Part shown: positions 18,188 through 27,415 of the stretch, piece by piece
Numbering within the stretch: position 1 is the first letter of the stretch
How the letters are laid out: each line of letters starts with the position of its first letter
DNA from: Planctomycetota bacterium
Lineage (GTDB): Bacteria; Planctomycetota; Phycisphaerae; UBA1845; UTPLA1
DNA: 64,000 nt
Reading direction: 5' to 3'
Assembly (NCBI GenBank): GCA_015654675.1
Contig: JAATGM010000002.1
Location: forward strand, 62,001 to 126,000
Notes under the pieces: model-generated
What the model was told of the DNA's origin: nothing
Databases searched by the model: none
What the model saw: the letters and a program-made list of their open reading frames with translations, nothing else
Made by a program: the position numbers and the translations under genes

Positions 18188-20218
18188 TCAGTCGATCGGG
18201 GTCGACTGCGGAGTGGCCTTGGCCGGGTCACCTTCGGTGCGGTGGTGCACGGTTCGTTGTGGAAACGGGATTTCGATGCCCAACTGGTCGAAGCGATTCT
18301 TGATGCGGCGAAGCATCTCGCGGCGGACCTGCCACTGGCGCATGGCGCGGGTTTTCATGAAGAATCGGATGATGACGGACGAGTCGCCGAGACGCTCGAC
18401 GCCAAGCATCTCCGGGTCTTCGAGGATCATGCTTCGGTACTGCGGATCGCGACGCAGGTCTTTGCCGAGTTCGATCAGCGTCTGCATGACGCGATCGAGA
18501 TCTTCGCGGTAACTGACTCCGATGTCGAAGAGAGCGCGCGACCAGGCGTGGGTCATGTTGCTGACGCCGGTGATCTGGCCGTTGGGGATGAAATGGACGA
18601 TACCCTCGATGTCGCGAAGGATGGTGATGCGAAGCGTAATTTTCTCGACCTGGCCCGAGACGCCCGCGATTTTGACGACGTCGTTAATGGCATACTGGTT
18701 TTCGAGCAGGATCATGAAGCCGGAAAAGTAGTCGCGGATGAGGTTCTGTGCGCCGAAGGCGATGGCGAGACCGGCGACGGCGGCGCCTCCGAGTAGGGGG
18801 ACAATGTTGACGCCCAACTCGGTGAACATCATCAGCGCGCCGCCGACGACGATGACGATCGATACGGCGTTTTGAAAGACGCCTACGAGCGTTTTGGCGC
18901 GGTTTTCGCGGTCTTCGGGAGAACCCTCCATGGCGCTGCGGGCCAGGACCGCGACGAGGCGGGCTCTCAGGACACGCGAGAGCCAGAGCAGTGCGAGCAT
19001 TCCCAGGCCGATGCCGAGGACGCGTACACCACTTCGCAGCAACCAGCGGAGAAGATTCTGCGGCGCGAAGGGGTTGGCGAGTGTTTCGACTTTCTTCTGC
19101 GCCGACTCGGCGTCGAGTCGACGGGACTCAGCTTCTCGTAGTGCGGCGATTTGATCGGCCTGAAGGCTGGCGAGCTCGTCCTGGAGTGCGTCGATGCGGG
19201 CAGTTCGCTCGGTAACCTCGGCACTGGCCTGGGCAAGACGTTTCTCGGCGTGTTCACGTTTGTTCCAGAGCGATTGAAGCTCGGCTTGCGGGGCCCCGGC
19301 GATCGATTTTTTCTGCAGCTCGTCGCTGAATGAGCGGACGGTATCGCGTGCATTCTCGGCCTGCTTGCCGGCCGTATCGAGGAGGCGGCGCTCCAGATCG
19401 ATATTGGAGCGAAGGGATTCGAGGCGCGCAGAAATGGAACTGGCCTCGTGCTCGGCTTCTTTGGCAACCGCATCCTTGTGCTCGGCGTCTTCGCGGGCCT
19501 TTGTGAGTTCCTTGCTGGGGGGTGGTTCAATTTTGGTCTTATCAACCAATGGGGGCAGCGGTCCGGTCGGGAGCACCGGGCCGAGTTTGGTGGCGTCGGT
19601 GGGAGTGTTCGCCGGTTTCTCGGGGGGATTGGCCTGGGCGGGTGCGCTGGTGACGGGGGCAGCGCCAGTTTTCTCGGGAGCGGCGGCGGGCTTTGTGGCG
19701 GGTATTCGAGGGGTTGTAAGTCGCTCAAGCGCCTGGCGATCGCGGGACAGCTTTTTTTCGAGCGTGACGACCTGTTCCTGGAGCGTTTTTCGCTCCTGGA
19801 TGGCGAGATCGAAGCGGTCTTTGGCGAGCTTCCAGCGCTTCTCCAGATCGTCCAACTCGGCCGGAATGGTGGTGGCGGCGGGATCTTTCGCGTCCTGGAG
19901 GCGGGCGGCTTCCTTTTTGCGGGCGTTATAGGTGGAATAGATTTCGGTGAAGATCGACTCGGCGCGAGTGTATTCGTTGGAGGGGCTATCCACCTCGGTT
20001 TTGAGCTGCGCAAGTTGCTTTTCGGAATCTGAGATCGCGCGGCGCATGCGGGCGATGCGTTCAGCGTCGGTGAGTTTTTCAGGTTCCGACGGTCGCGAAG
20101 CGAGGGGGGCGGACTGCGTCGCGGGCCGCGTGGCCGGCTGAGAAGCGGGCGGTTGCGCGGCGGCCCGGGCGCCGGCCAGCGACAACAAGAGGGCAGTAAT
20201 ATGAAGGCGACGAAACAT
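18188..20218 (-). CDS. MscS-family mechanosensitive channel with long periplasmic coiled coil
   Basis: A 676-residue channel protein. Signal peptide at residues 1-21, a Pro/Ala/Thr/Ser-rich segment, then coiled-coil regions at about 50-170 and 235-380 separated by a Pro-rich linker. Inner-membrane helices follow at about 395-415 and 450-470, and the MscS pore helix at about 477-500 (Gly/Ala-rich GGAAVAGLAIAFGAQ then NLIRDYFSG). The cytosolic beta domain includes VVKIAGVSGQVEKITLR and IPNGQITGVSNMTHAWSR. The extended periplasmic N-terminus resembles MscK-like channels that release solutes on osmotic downshift. The ATG at 20218 gives the signal peptide; no good Shine-Dalgarno is present, and longer in-frame starts up to 20365 would overlap the beta-helix gene's end. 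Confidence 0.88.
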   Translation of the reverse strand: MFRRLHITALLLSLAGARAAAQPPASQPATRPATQSAPLASRPSEPEKLTDAERIARMRRAISDSEKQLAQLKTEVDSPSNEYTRAESIFTEIYSTYNARKKEAARLQDAKDPAATTIPAELDDLEKRWKLAKDRFDLAIQERKTLQEQVVTLEKKLSRDRQALERLTTPRIPATKPAAAPEKTGAAPVTSAPAQANPPEKPANTPTDATKLGPVLPTGPLPPLVDKTKIEPPPSKELTKAREDAEHKDAVAKEAEHEASSISARLESLRSNIDLERRLLDTAGKQAENARDTVRSFSDELQKKSIAGAPQAELQSLWNKREHAEKRLAQASAEVTERTARIDALQDELASLQADQIAALREAESRRLDAESAQKKVETLANPFAPQNLLRWLLRSGVRVLGIGLGMLALLWLSRVLRARLVAVLARSAMEGSPEDRENRAKTLVGVFQNAVSIVIVVGGALMMFTELGVNIVPLLGGAAVAGLAIAFGAQNLIRDYFSGFMILLENQYAINDVVKIAGVSGQVEKITLRITILRDIEGIVHFIPNGQITGVSNMTHAWSRALFDIGVSYREDLDRVMQTLIELGKDLRRDPQYRSMILEDPEMLGVERLGDSSVIIRFFMKTRAMRQWQVRREMLRRIKNRFDQLGIEIPFPQRTVHHRTEGDPAKATPQSTPID

Positions 20219-20283
20219 CCTTAGAAAGTGATAGCGACAATTGAGGCGGCGGACAATTGCGGGGCCGTCGATGGAGTCTAAGG

Positions 20284-22431
20284 TTAGTGAACGCCCATTG
20301 CGGTGGCGAATGGCTGGATGTCGGCGCCGTTGAGGATGCCGTCGTGGTTCATGTCTGCCTGGCAAATTCCAGTCGAATCGGAATTGAGAAGCGCTTCCAT
20401 GAATGGCGCGAGGTCGGCTGTCGTCACGAGGCCGTCGTGGTTGAAATCCCCGGGTGTTTGGGGTGGGAGTTCGCGCTCATCCGCACCGATGTCTACGCGA
20501 CAGCCGGCGATGCGGGGTTGGCCATCCATGTCGGTGGCGCCGGTGTTGAACGCGAAGCTTGGATCGCCGGCGTTGACGCATGGTGACGTTGCGGCGATAT
20601 GCAGGTCATCGTCGGGTGTTCCGGCGAGTGCGTCCGAGCCGAGCGGCGAGAGGAAGAGCGGGTCAGCGCTCATGTTGCCGGCGCCTGAAGCACCGCCCTG
20701 TACATTTGACCACGTCAAGCTGAACGGCAGGCCGTCCAATTCGTTCGGGATGTCATTCCAAAAGATGCAATCTTCGACGTAAACATCGGAGTCCTGGTTG
20801 TTAAAGAGACCTCCGCCGAACTGCCCGTTGCGGCCCGTGGCAGTGTTGTTTGAGAAAGTGCATGACCGAATGTGCGGGAAGCTGAAGATGGTATTGTGAA
20901 ACCCAGCTCCGACGTCGGCGCGATTGCCGCTGAAAACGCAGTCGGAGATCAGGGGTTCGGTTGCGTAGATGCTCAGGATTCCACCGCCCCAGCCCTCGTT
21001 TGTGCCGGTGGCAATATTTCCGAGAAACCGGGAGTGGGTGACCGCCGGTGTGCCGCCTTCGATGTAGACGCCGCCGCCGCCCATCTCGGCGGTGTTGTGA
21101 TGGAATGTACAGCGGTCGATGGCCATGTCGGCGAAGTAATTGCTCATTCCGCCACCAACTGGAAAACTGCCGCCAAGCACATTGTTGTCAGCGAACAAGC
21201 ATTCGGAGACAGAACCGGAGCTATTGAGGTTGTAGATTCCGGCGCCTTCGGATGCTTCGTTCTGACGAAATTCGCAATGCCGGATGTCGGAAACGGCGAA
21301 TTCATTGTTGTAAACGCCCGCTCCGAAGGATGCGATGTTGTTCTTGAAAACGCATGCAAGGATGGTCGGACGGCCGCCGGTACTCCAAACGCCGCCACCA
21401 CCGCTTCCGCCGCCTCCTCCTCCTCCGCCGATCTGACCGAGGCCACCGGAGTTCGAATCAAATGTGCAGCCGCTGATCAGCGTACTACTTGAATCGGCGA
21501 ATATGCCTCCGCCGCCGATAGTGGCGTAGTTTTCGCGGAAGATCGAGTTCATGATTACGACGACGCTGTCCGGGTCGGCGTACATGCCCGCGCCGTTGTT
21601 GCTGAGGTTATTGATGAATGTGCATTCGTTGATCGTCGCGCTGACTTCGCTGCGGCAGTAGAGCCCGCCACCGAGATTCACGGACTCGTTGTTGGTGAAG
21701 AGGCAGCCGAAGGCGGTTGCGTGCGAGTGTTCGTGAATGTAGAGGCCGGCGCCAAAATCGAAGGAATAGTTGCGGTCGAAGGTGCAGTGCAGGAAGGTTG
21801 ATTCGTCGCCGTGGTCGTTGACCGCGCCGTGGTTCTTGGCCCAATTTCCGCGAAAAGTGCAGTTTACGATCATGGGGGATGAGAAGTAGACATTCAGGCC
21901 GGCGCCTTGGTCCTGGCTTTCGGGTACCGCGCCGAGACCCGGGCCGTCGGCGTGTCCGCCAGCGATGGTGAATCCGTCGAGGAGTGCCGTCGGTTCCACA
22001 TTCAGCGCGACGACGACGTGGTAGCTGTTTTCTCCGCTGCCATCGAACGAGCCGAGCGGGGCGTCGTTGCCCGCCAGGTCGCCCGAGAGAATTGTTTCGT
22101 TTGCCTGGATGTTCCGCTGGGCAAGCGTTGTCTCGGTCCCCGTAAACCCGCCATATATTCCGACTCCGTTCTTCAGAAAGAACGAGACAGATCGGTCGAA
22201 GGATTCGGAGGGGTGATAGGTCCCGGCGGCGACCCAGATCTCGTCACCGAATTGGGCCGCGGCGAGGGCGGATTGAAGCGAGCGAAACGCCGATGCCCAA
22301 CTTTGGCCCGTTCCGAGACTGTCCGGCCGGCTCGCATTGACGAAACGCACGGCAGAATGAGCTGGTGCAGTGACGAGTAAGCAGCCCAATATGCCCTGCA
22401 TGACTCTGCTGATCTGTACGGGTCGTCGCAT
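20284..22431 (-). CDS. Secreted beta-helix protein with FxxN/GGG repeats (Pmp-like) and dockerin-like tail
   Basis: A 715-residue exported protein: signal peptide (basic MRRPVQISR then hydrophobic MQGILGCLLVTAPAHSA) followed by a right-handed beta-helix. I count 13 FxxN motifs (for example FRGN, FDRN, FTNN, FINN, FREN, FKNN, FRQN, FHHN, FSNN), most followed within 5-15 residues by GGG[LIV] or GAG[LMVI]. This is the signature of chlamydial polymorphic membrane protein repeats and related parallel beta-helix adhesins. There is no autotransporter barrel; instead the protein ends in two dockerin-like modules (GDFNHDGLVTTADLAPF and ADMNHDGILNGADIQPF). A Gly run (about 8 Gly) sits mid-helix. Start 22431 is chosen for the signal peptide and GGCGGA upstream. 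Confidence 0.82.
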   Translation of the reverse strand: MRRPVQISRVMQGILGCLLVTAPAHSAVRFVNASRPDSLGTGQSWASAFRSLQSALAAAQFGDEIWVAAGTYHPSESFDRSVSFFLKNGVGIYGGFTGTETTLAQRNIQANETILSGDLAGNDAPLGSFDGSGENSYHVVVALNVEPTALLDGFTIAGGHADGPGLGAVPESQDQGAGLNVYFSSPMIVNCTFRGNWAKNHGAVNDHGDESTFLHCTFDRNYSFDFGAGLYIHEHSHATAFGCLFTNNESVNLGGGLYCRSEVSATINECTFINNLSNNGAGMYADPDSVVVIMNSIFRENYATIGGGGIFADSSSTLISGCTFDSNSGGLGQIGGGGGGGGSGGGGVWSTGGRPTILACVFKNNIASFGAGVYNNEFAVSDIRHCEFRQNEASEGAGIYNLNSSGSVSECLFADNNVLGGSFPVGGGMSNYFADMAIDRCTFHHNTAEMGGGGVYIEGGTPAVTHSRFLGNIATGTNEGWGGGILSIYATEPLISDCVFSGNRADVGAGFHNTIFSFPHIRSCTFSNNTATGRNGQFGGGLFNNQDSDVYVEDCIFWNDIPNELDGLPFSLTWSNVQGGASGAGNMSADPLFLSPLGSDALAGTPDDDLHIAATSPCVNAGDPSFAFNTGATDMDGQPRIAGCRVDIGADERELPPQTPGDFNHDGLVTTADLAPFMEALLNSDSTGICQADMNHDGILNGADIQPFATAMGVH

Positions 22432-22903
22432 CTGGATTTCCGCCAACCACCACATTCAAAGCCGGATTCTCATTTTACCGGGTTGGGAGCCGGAATCCAT
22501 GCAGAGGTAGCCGATTGGTCGGCGGGAAAACGCGAACCGATTCAGAAATTTGCGAATGTCGCCGAGAAGAGCCGCTTGATGTTGAACTGAGGCGGGATGT
22601 TGGGAGGGGCGGATGAGGGATCGCAAGTGGTTTGCGGGCGGAGGGTTCGGAGGTGGCGTGAGATTCGTGGGATTTAATCGGATGTTTGGTGTCGGAAAGT
22701 GGCGAGACCCAAGGCGCGAGTCTTGCGTCTTGAGAATTGTCCGAGTGACTGCGCGAGCTGTGACGGCGGTGAGATTTTTGAGATTTGGGGCGGTCCGGTT
22801 TGGAGGAGTCTGCGGGCCACAGATTTCAGATGACAGGTGATAAAAGTGATAATCAGCGCCTTCCCTTTCGGATTTACTTTTCAAAGAACATTGGCTTGCG
22901 CGT

Positions 22904-22944
22904 ACCCTCACCCCGACCCCTCTCCCCTGAATGACGAGAGGGAA
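22904..22944 (+). repeat. REP-like palindromic element, copy 1
   Basis: Begins ACCCTCACCCCGACCCCTCT and contains inverted arms CCCTCTC (22918-22924) and GAGAGGG (22936-22942) around an 11-base loop. The same head and arm sequence recurs at 28668-28704. The head CCCTCACCC-GACCCTCTCCC is known from intergenic repeats scattered through many bacterial genomes. Confidence 0.65.
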
Positions 22945-23037
22945 TTCGCGCTGGCCCCCAATCTGGGCTTTTGCGTAGATTGATCTCGGGTTGCCCCAGA
23001 CCCTCGTCTGGGAGCATGTTCGTATAATGTTTAGTAG

Positions 23038-23069
23038 GCCAGAATTGAAAGTCAAGCTGGAATTCTGGC
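23038..23069 (-). terminator. Possible terminator hairpin of the kinase-HAF gene
   Basis: GCCAGAATT and AATTCTGGC form a 9-bp stem with a 14-base loop, starting about 40 bases beyond the stop codon on the minus strand. No run of U follows, so it may stabilise the transcript end and not terminate by itself. Confidence 0.35.
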
Positions 23070-23107
23070 GATAGAAACCAGAGTGGGGGACGAGCTCGAC
23101 GCTCATC

Positions 23108-26100
23108 CTAATGGAGCAGTGCTGACACGAATCCGGGCACGTCGCCTGCTCCAACTACCCCGGTGTTATCGAAATCTCCTGGACAGGTGTCCGCGTAGGC
23201 CGTGGATGCCGCGAGGACGGCTTGGGTGAAGCGGAAGATATCGCGGCCGTCGGTCGAGCTGTCGGTGTTCATGTCTCCGTCGTGGCCGGGGCAGGGGAGA
23301 TGATAACGCGCGATCCAGGCTTCGGTGTTGCCTTGCGCGTTTGTGCCCTCACCACAAATGGTGACCACGTTGCCATCGACCGTTACGCCTGACGCCGTTC
23401 GAAGAGTCCATCCGGCCGGAACAGAGACCTGATTCTCGCTGAGTATCTCAGCCGCGCGGCGCATTGTCCGATTGGCGTCCCACATCGCGGCTTCGCGGCC
23501 GACGGCCGAGGTTCCGAACCCGACGATCAGATTTCCATCAGCCGAAATATCGTTGGCCACGCTGTCGAAATCTCCTCCGGCGAAGTCTCCCAATCCGGAC
23601 AAACCACCGGGCTGGTCCCACCGAGCGGCTTCGCGACCATTTGCAGAACTGCCGTAGCCCACCGCGATGGCGCCGTCGATGTTTGCCCGGGTAAGGACAG
23701 CGGATTCGACACCCCCGGGAAGGTCACCGAGATCTTGAAAACCACCCGCTTCGGACCAGCGAAAGGCATGAGAGACATCGGAGGAAGGGCAATTGAGGAG
23801 GACCACGTTGCCTACGAGGATATTGCCGCTGCCGGACATGCCCCAGGACGTGCCGTAGTAGTAGCCTTCGGAACCCGACAATGGAGCGGGCCCTGTTCCG
23901 TTGTTCCATCTTGCCGGGGGGCCCGAGCCCGCCGTGCATGATGGACCGACGATCGTTTGTCCGGCGATCACGGCGGAATCATCGGACACTGCCTGAGCCC
24001 TCGAGTAGTAGTCCGCGCCCGGGGCGTCGCCCAGTGAAGTCATTCCGTCGACTTCGGTCCACTTGAAGCCCTCGAACGGGGGATTGTAAGTCCCGCTTCC
24101 TGAGTAGCTATCTCCCACAACCACAGCGCCGTCGCGTGAGACGTCGTTTGCAAGGCTGTAGTAAGCCCCGCCTGGGAGATCGCCGAGCGCGACCATGCCG
24201 GTATTCGCGCGCCAGCGAAATGCCTCGGGATTGGCGCCTGAAGAAGCTGACTTGCTGTAACCGACGACAGCGGTTCCGTCGGCCGATACAGCGGTGGCGC
24301 TGCTCTCGACAGCTCCACCCGGGAGGTCGCCGAGGCCCTGGAAACATGGAGGCGTGGTGCATTTGCAATGAAGGACTACAGACCAGTTATCCACGCCGCT
24401 GAATGTGTCGATGTGCTGGTCGTCCGCGACGCTATTGCTTGAGAAGAAACCGAATTGGATGATCGATCCCTGCTGGGAAAAATCAGGGTGCGAGTTTTCC
24501 GAGTCGAAGAAATCCTCGGCGTGGAGGCTCGTATGGGCAAGCGTCGTCCATTGCGGCAGAAGGGCGACATTGTATTCGATATATGGGATTCCGTTCTGAA
24601 TCAATGCGATCCCGTATCCGACACCCAGGCCAGAGCTAATCACGATGGCATCGAGTGAGGTATCGATGGAATCGATTTCACCGCGCTGCGAGGGGTCGTA
24701 CGTAGCCCCGGCGCGCCAGTGAAGAACTCTGAAACCACCGGGACCGGTCCAATCGTGCGTGATCGACCGCCATGATTGAGGGTTGCCACCCGTGGTCGCC
24801 TGGGCGGCCACAAAACTGGCCGACGGGACGCCTCCCGTATCGATTGATGCCGTCCAATCGGCGTTCGCGAATTCGGTATCGATGAGATTCACGACCTGGG
24901 CGCTTGCGTGGCCCGCTGCCATGGCTGCAAACACGAGGGCTGCGGCAGCTCCATGCCGGCGCCGTCGCATTGTGGTTGTCGCGGCGATCCAACAGGCCTC
25001 AACGCGGCGCGTCATACAGCCGAGCCACGGCAAGCGCCAGGCAAGGCATCGGGCATCTTTCAAGACTTGAGAGTAGGACGAGACTTGAGTCCAGAGGGCC
25101 ATGTTACCGACCTCCATCCGTTCTGCCAGCTCCGACAAGGAGCAGTTCTGAAGGGAAGGAGAGGAATAAAGGCCGGTGAGCGTCGACCAAAACAAATAAA
25201 ATGGCATTCCGAGTGCCGCGGAGACGTTGTTTGAGAGGGCGTTGCTCGGCGCGGCGTGGTTGCGGGGCCGGCACTTCGAATAAGCACGAAGGATGTCAAC
25301 CAGGGAGCCGGATCTCCCAGCGGGTTCGTCGAGGGCAGCACGGATAGAGCGCAGGCGTTCACGCCGGGACAGCGAAGCCCACCAACGATCAGCGATCGCG
25401 GTGAATTCGCGTGCCACCGGCTGCGCAGACATTGTTCGGACCGATACTGCAAGCAAAGCGGTAGCTTCGCGCAATCGGCCACGGACTGCCAGAAAGCGGG
25501 CATATTCGAGGCCAGCGGGAAGACCGACAGGCAAGCGCTGAAAAATGGCCTCGGCGTCGTCGTCGAAGCCCTGTCGGGCAAGGATGGCGGCCTTGATGCG
25601 AAGCTGAGCGCCGAATTCGTCGCTCTGCGGCAGTTGTTCGGCATCGCGGAGCCAGCGAGCAGCTCGCTCGACGTCGCCGCACTTGGCGGCAGCATCTGCG
25701 AGGTACTCAAGAAGGAATCCCACGTTTGGGAAAGCGATGACTGCCTGCTGCAGGCGCGGGTAGGCACGCGGGGCCTGATCATCGAAGAGATAGAGCACGC
25801 CGAAGGCAGCGTCGATCAAGGGATCGGGCTGGCTGAGCGTGTCGCGTGTCTGTTCCCATCGCGTCCATGCGCTGAGGGCGTTGGAATAGTCCTGAGTGAG
25901 AAAAGAATAGAGACCCAAATCCCTAAGTGATAGGGCGGACAGGATGGGGCGCGCTGTTGCAAACCGCGCGTTTTCACGGGCCGCGATCACGATATTGCGC
26001 TCTGAGCGTATGTGTTCGTCGTACGGGGCCCAGCGGAGCGCGGCATCGTAGGATGCGAGGGCTTTATCGAACACGCATTTTCGCGCGTCCAATCGCTCCG

Positions 26101-27400
26101 CCGAGTAGGAATTGACACGGCCCCAATACATCGTGGACACAATGTCATTCGCCTGGCCGGGGTCGAGCAGGGCAACTCGAGCAGCACGCACATGTTCCGC
26201 GACCCAACGAGGGACCAGGAATGTATAGGTGACGGCAGTTGCGGCGAGGGTGAGGGAAAGGGTTCCACCCAAGAGCGTACCGATCGCAGCGCCGCGGTTG
26301 CGGCGGGCAAACTTGAGCGCACGCGCTGCGACGCCCGCGCGGCGGGCGCGGATCGGTTGCAAGGCGAGCAGGCGGTCCAAGTCGTCGGCGAGATCGTTCG
26401 CGGCCTGGTAGCGGCGGGCCGGATCTGGGTCCATGGCCGTGGCGACGATGGTTTCGAGGTCGCGTGGGACGCGCGGGTTGAGCTTTCGGAGCGGAGGCGC
26501 GAGGCCGGACTCGATTCGCCGAAGCATGTCGTGTGGTTCGCGGGCGTCGAAGGGGAGGCGGCCGGCCAGGGCGTGATAGAGGGTGACGCCAAGGGCGTAG
26601 ACATCGCTGCGGACATCGGTCGATTCGCCGCGAAGCTGTTCGGGTGCGGCGTACGAGACGGTACCGACGAACCTGCCGGCCTGGGTAAGGGTGAGCGACG
26701 AATGGGCTTCGCGAGCGAGTCCGAAGTCGGAGAGCAGGGGAGTTCCGTCGCGACGGAGCAGGATGTTGGAAGGTTTGACGTCGCGATGGAGGAGGCCCGC
26801 GGCGTGCACGGCGGAAAGCGCGCGGGCGATGGCAATGCCTACACGGCAGACGTTGGGAACGGCGTCTATGCGGTCGGATGTCATGGCCGCGCGGTCGCGG
26901 GATTGCGGAATTCGCTCGGCCAATGTGCCGCCTTCGATCCACTCCATGGCGTAGGCGTAGAGGCCGTGTTCATGGAGCACGGCGTGGATGGCGACGACGT
27001 GGGGGTGGCGGAGCCGGGCGATGGCACGTGCTTCGCTGAGGAAGCGTTCGCGGGCGCGGCTTGAAAGCGTGGCGGAGGCCGGCAGGACCTTGAGGGCGAC
27101 CGGGCGTCCGCCGAGCGATTCCTGTCTGGCCAGATAGACGGCCCCCATGCCGCCGTGTCCAAGCTTCTGCAAGATCTGGAAGCCGGTTATCTGGGGCAGA
27201 CTTTCGTTCGCAGCCGGGCTGATGTCGCGGGCGAGGCGGATCAGCTCCTCAAGACGACTGCGGAGGTCGTCACGGCCGTCGAGGAGCTGGTCGGCCTGAG
27301 GTTCATGACCGTCCTCTAACAACCGAATGATGCGATCGAAAGCGTCGTCCAGGAAGGCCTCATCGGAAGTCTGATCGTGGGGCAGCCCGGACGAATTCAT
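23108..27400 (-). CDS. Ser/Thr protein kinase-TPR protein in frame with a HAF-repeat dockerin-like protein
   Basis: A single 1430-codon open frame. Residues 72-345 form a Hanks-type kinase: Gly-loop LGHGGMGAVYLA, Lys104 in VALKVL, catalytic Asp207 in LLHRDVKPSNIL, Asp225 in DFGLA, then GTVSYAAPEQL. One TM helix follows at about 372-396 and a TPR-like helical region to about 705, the usual planctomycete receptor-kinase plan. Residues 711-810 look like poorly conserved, possibly former non-coding sequence. At residue 811 (ATG at 24970) a typical Sec signal peptide begins (MRRRRHGAAAALVFAAMAAG), followed by a beta-rich domain, five or six HAF repeats (GLGDLPGG...DGTAVVGYS) and a dockerin-like tail ending FVSALLH. 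No stop codon separates the halves, so I report one ORF, but it may be two genes, 24970-23108 being a separate secreted protein. The ECF sigma gene ends 15 bases upstream. Confidence 0.75.
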   Translation of the reverse strand: MNSSGLPHDQTSDEAFLDDAFDRIIRLLEDGHEPQADQLLDGRDDLRSRLEELIRLARDISPAANESLPQITGFQILQKLGHGGMGAVYLARQESLGGRPVALKVLPASATLSSRARERFLSEARAIARLRHPHVVAIHAVLHEHGLYAYAMEWIEGGTLAERIPQSRDRAAMTSDRIDAVPNVCRVGIAIARALSAVHAAGLLHRDVKPSNILLRRDGTPLLSDFGLAREAHSSLTLTQAGRFVGTVSYAAPEQLRGESTDVRSDVYALGVTLYHALAGRLPFDAREPHDMLRRIESGLAPPLRKLNPRVPRDLETIVATAMDPDPARRYQAANDLADDLDRLLALQPIRARRAGVAARALKFARRNRGAAIGTLLGGTLSLTLAATAVTYTFLVPRWVAEHVRAARVALLDPGQANDIVSTMYWGRVNSYSAERLDARKCVFDKALASYDAALRWAPYDEHIRSERNIVIAARENARFATARPILSALSLRDLGLYSFLTQDYSNALSAWTRWEQTRDTLSQPDPLIDAAFGVLYLFDDQAPRAYPRLQQAVIAFPNVGFLLEYLADAAAKCGDVERAARWLRDAEQLPQSDEFGAQLRIKAAILARQGFDDDAEAIFQRLPVGLPAGLEYARFLAVRGRLREATALLAVSVRTMSAQPVAREFTAIADRWWASLSRRERLRSIRAALDEPAGRSGSLVDILRAYSKCRPRNHAAPSNALSNNVSAALGMPFYLFWSTLTGLYSSPSLQNCSLSELAERMEVGNMALWTQVSSYSQVLKDARCLAWRLPWLGCMTRRVEACWIAATTTMRRRRHGAAAALVFAAMAAGHASAQVVNLIDTEFANADWTASIDTGGVPSASFVAAQATTGGNPQSWRSITHDWTGPGGFRVLHWRAGATYDPSQRGEIDSIDTSLDAIVISSGLGVGYGIALIQNGIPYIEYNVALLPQWTTLAHTSLHAEDFFDSENSHPDFSQQGSIIQFGFFSSNSVADDQHIDTFSGVDNWSVVLHCKCTTPPCFQGLGDLPGGAVESSATAVSADGTAVVGYSKSASSGANPEAFRWRANTGMVALGDLPGGAYYSLANDVSRDGAVVVGDSYSGSGTYNPPFEGFKWTEVDGMTSLGDAPGADYYSRAQAVSDDSAVIAGQTIVGPSCTAGSGPPARWNNGTGPAPLSGSEGYYYGTSWGMSGSGNILVGNVVLLNCPSSDVSHAFRWSEAGGFQDLGDLPGGVESAVLTRANIDGAIAVGYGSSANGREAARWDQPGGLSGLGDFAGGDFDSVANDISADGNLIVGFGTSAVGREAAMWDANRTMRRAAEILSENQVSVPAGWTLRTASGVTVDGNVVTICGEGTNAQGNTEAWIARYHLPCPGHDGDMNTDSSTDGRDIFRFTQAVLAASTAYADTCPGDFDNTGVVGAGDVPGFVSALLH

Positions 27401-27415
27401 GGTGCACCTGCGGGT

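Larger units (their letters stand above)
22432..23107. other. 676-bp intergenic region with palindromic repeats
   Basis: No supportable gene. A minus-strand open frame of 232 codons (22456-23154) overlaps the end of the kinase-HAF gene and has a non-coding composition, so it was rejected. The region contains a REP-like palindrome (22904-22944), a 7-bp stem with a 4-base loop at 22995-23012 (CCCAGAC-cctc-GTCTGGG) and a 9-bp stem at 23038-23069. It must also contain the promoter of the beta-helix gene. Confidence 0.6.

Noticed and set aside
20219-20365. 49-codon upstream extension of the MscS gene
   Set aside because: It overlaps the end of the beta-helix gene and precedes a proper signal peptide at 20218, so it was left out.
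22456-23154. 232-codon minus-strand frame in the 22432-23107 gap
   Set aside because: It overlaps the end of the kinase-HAF gene, covers REP-like palindromes and has no recognisable domain or signal.
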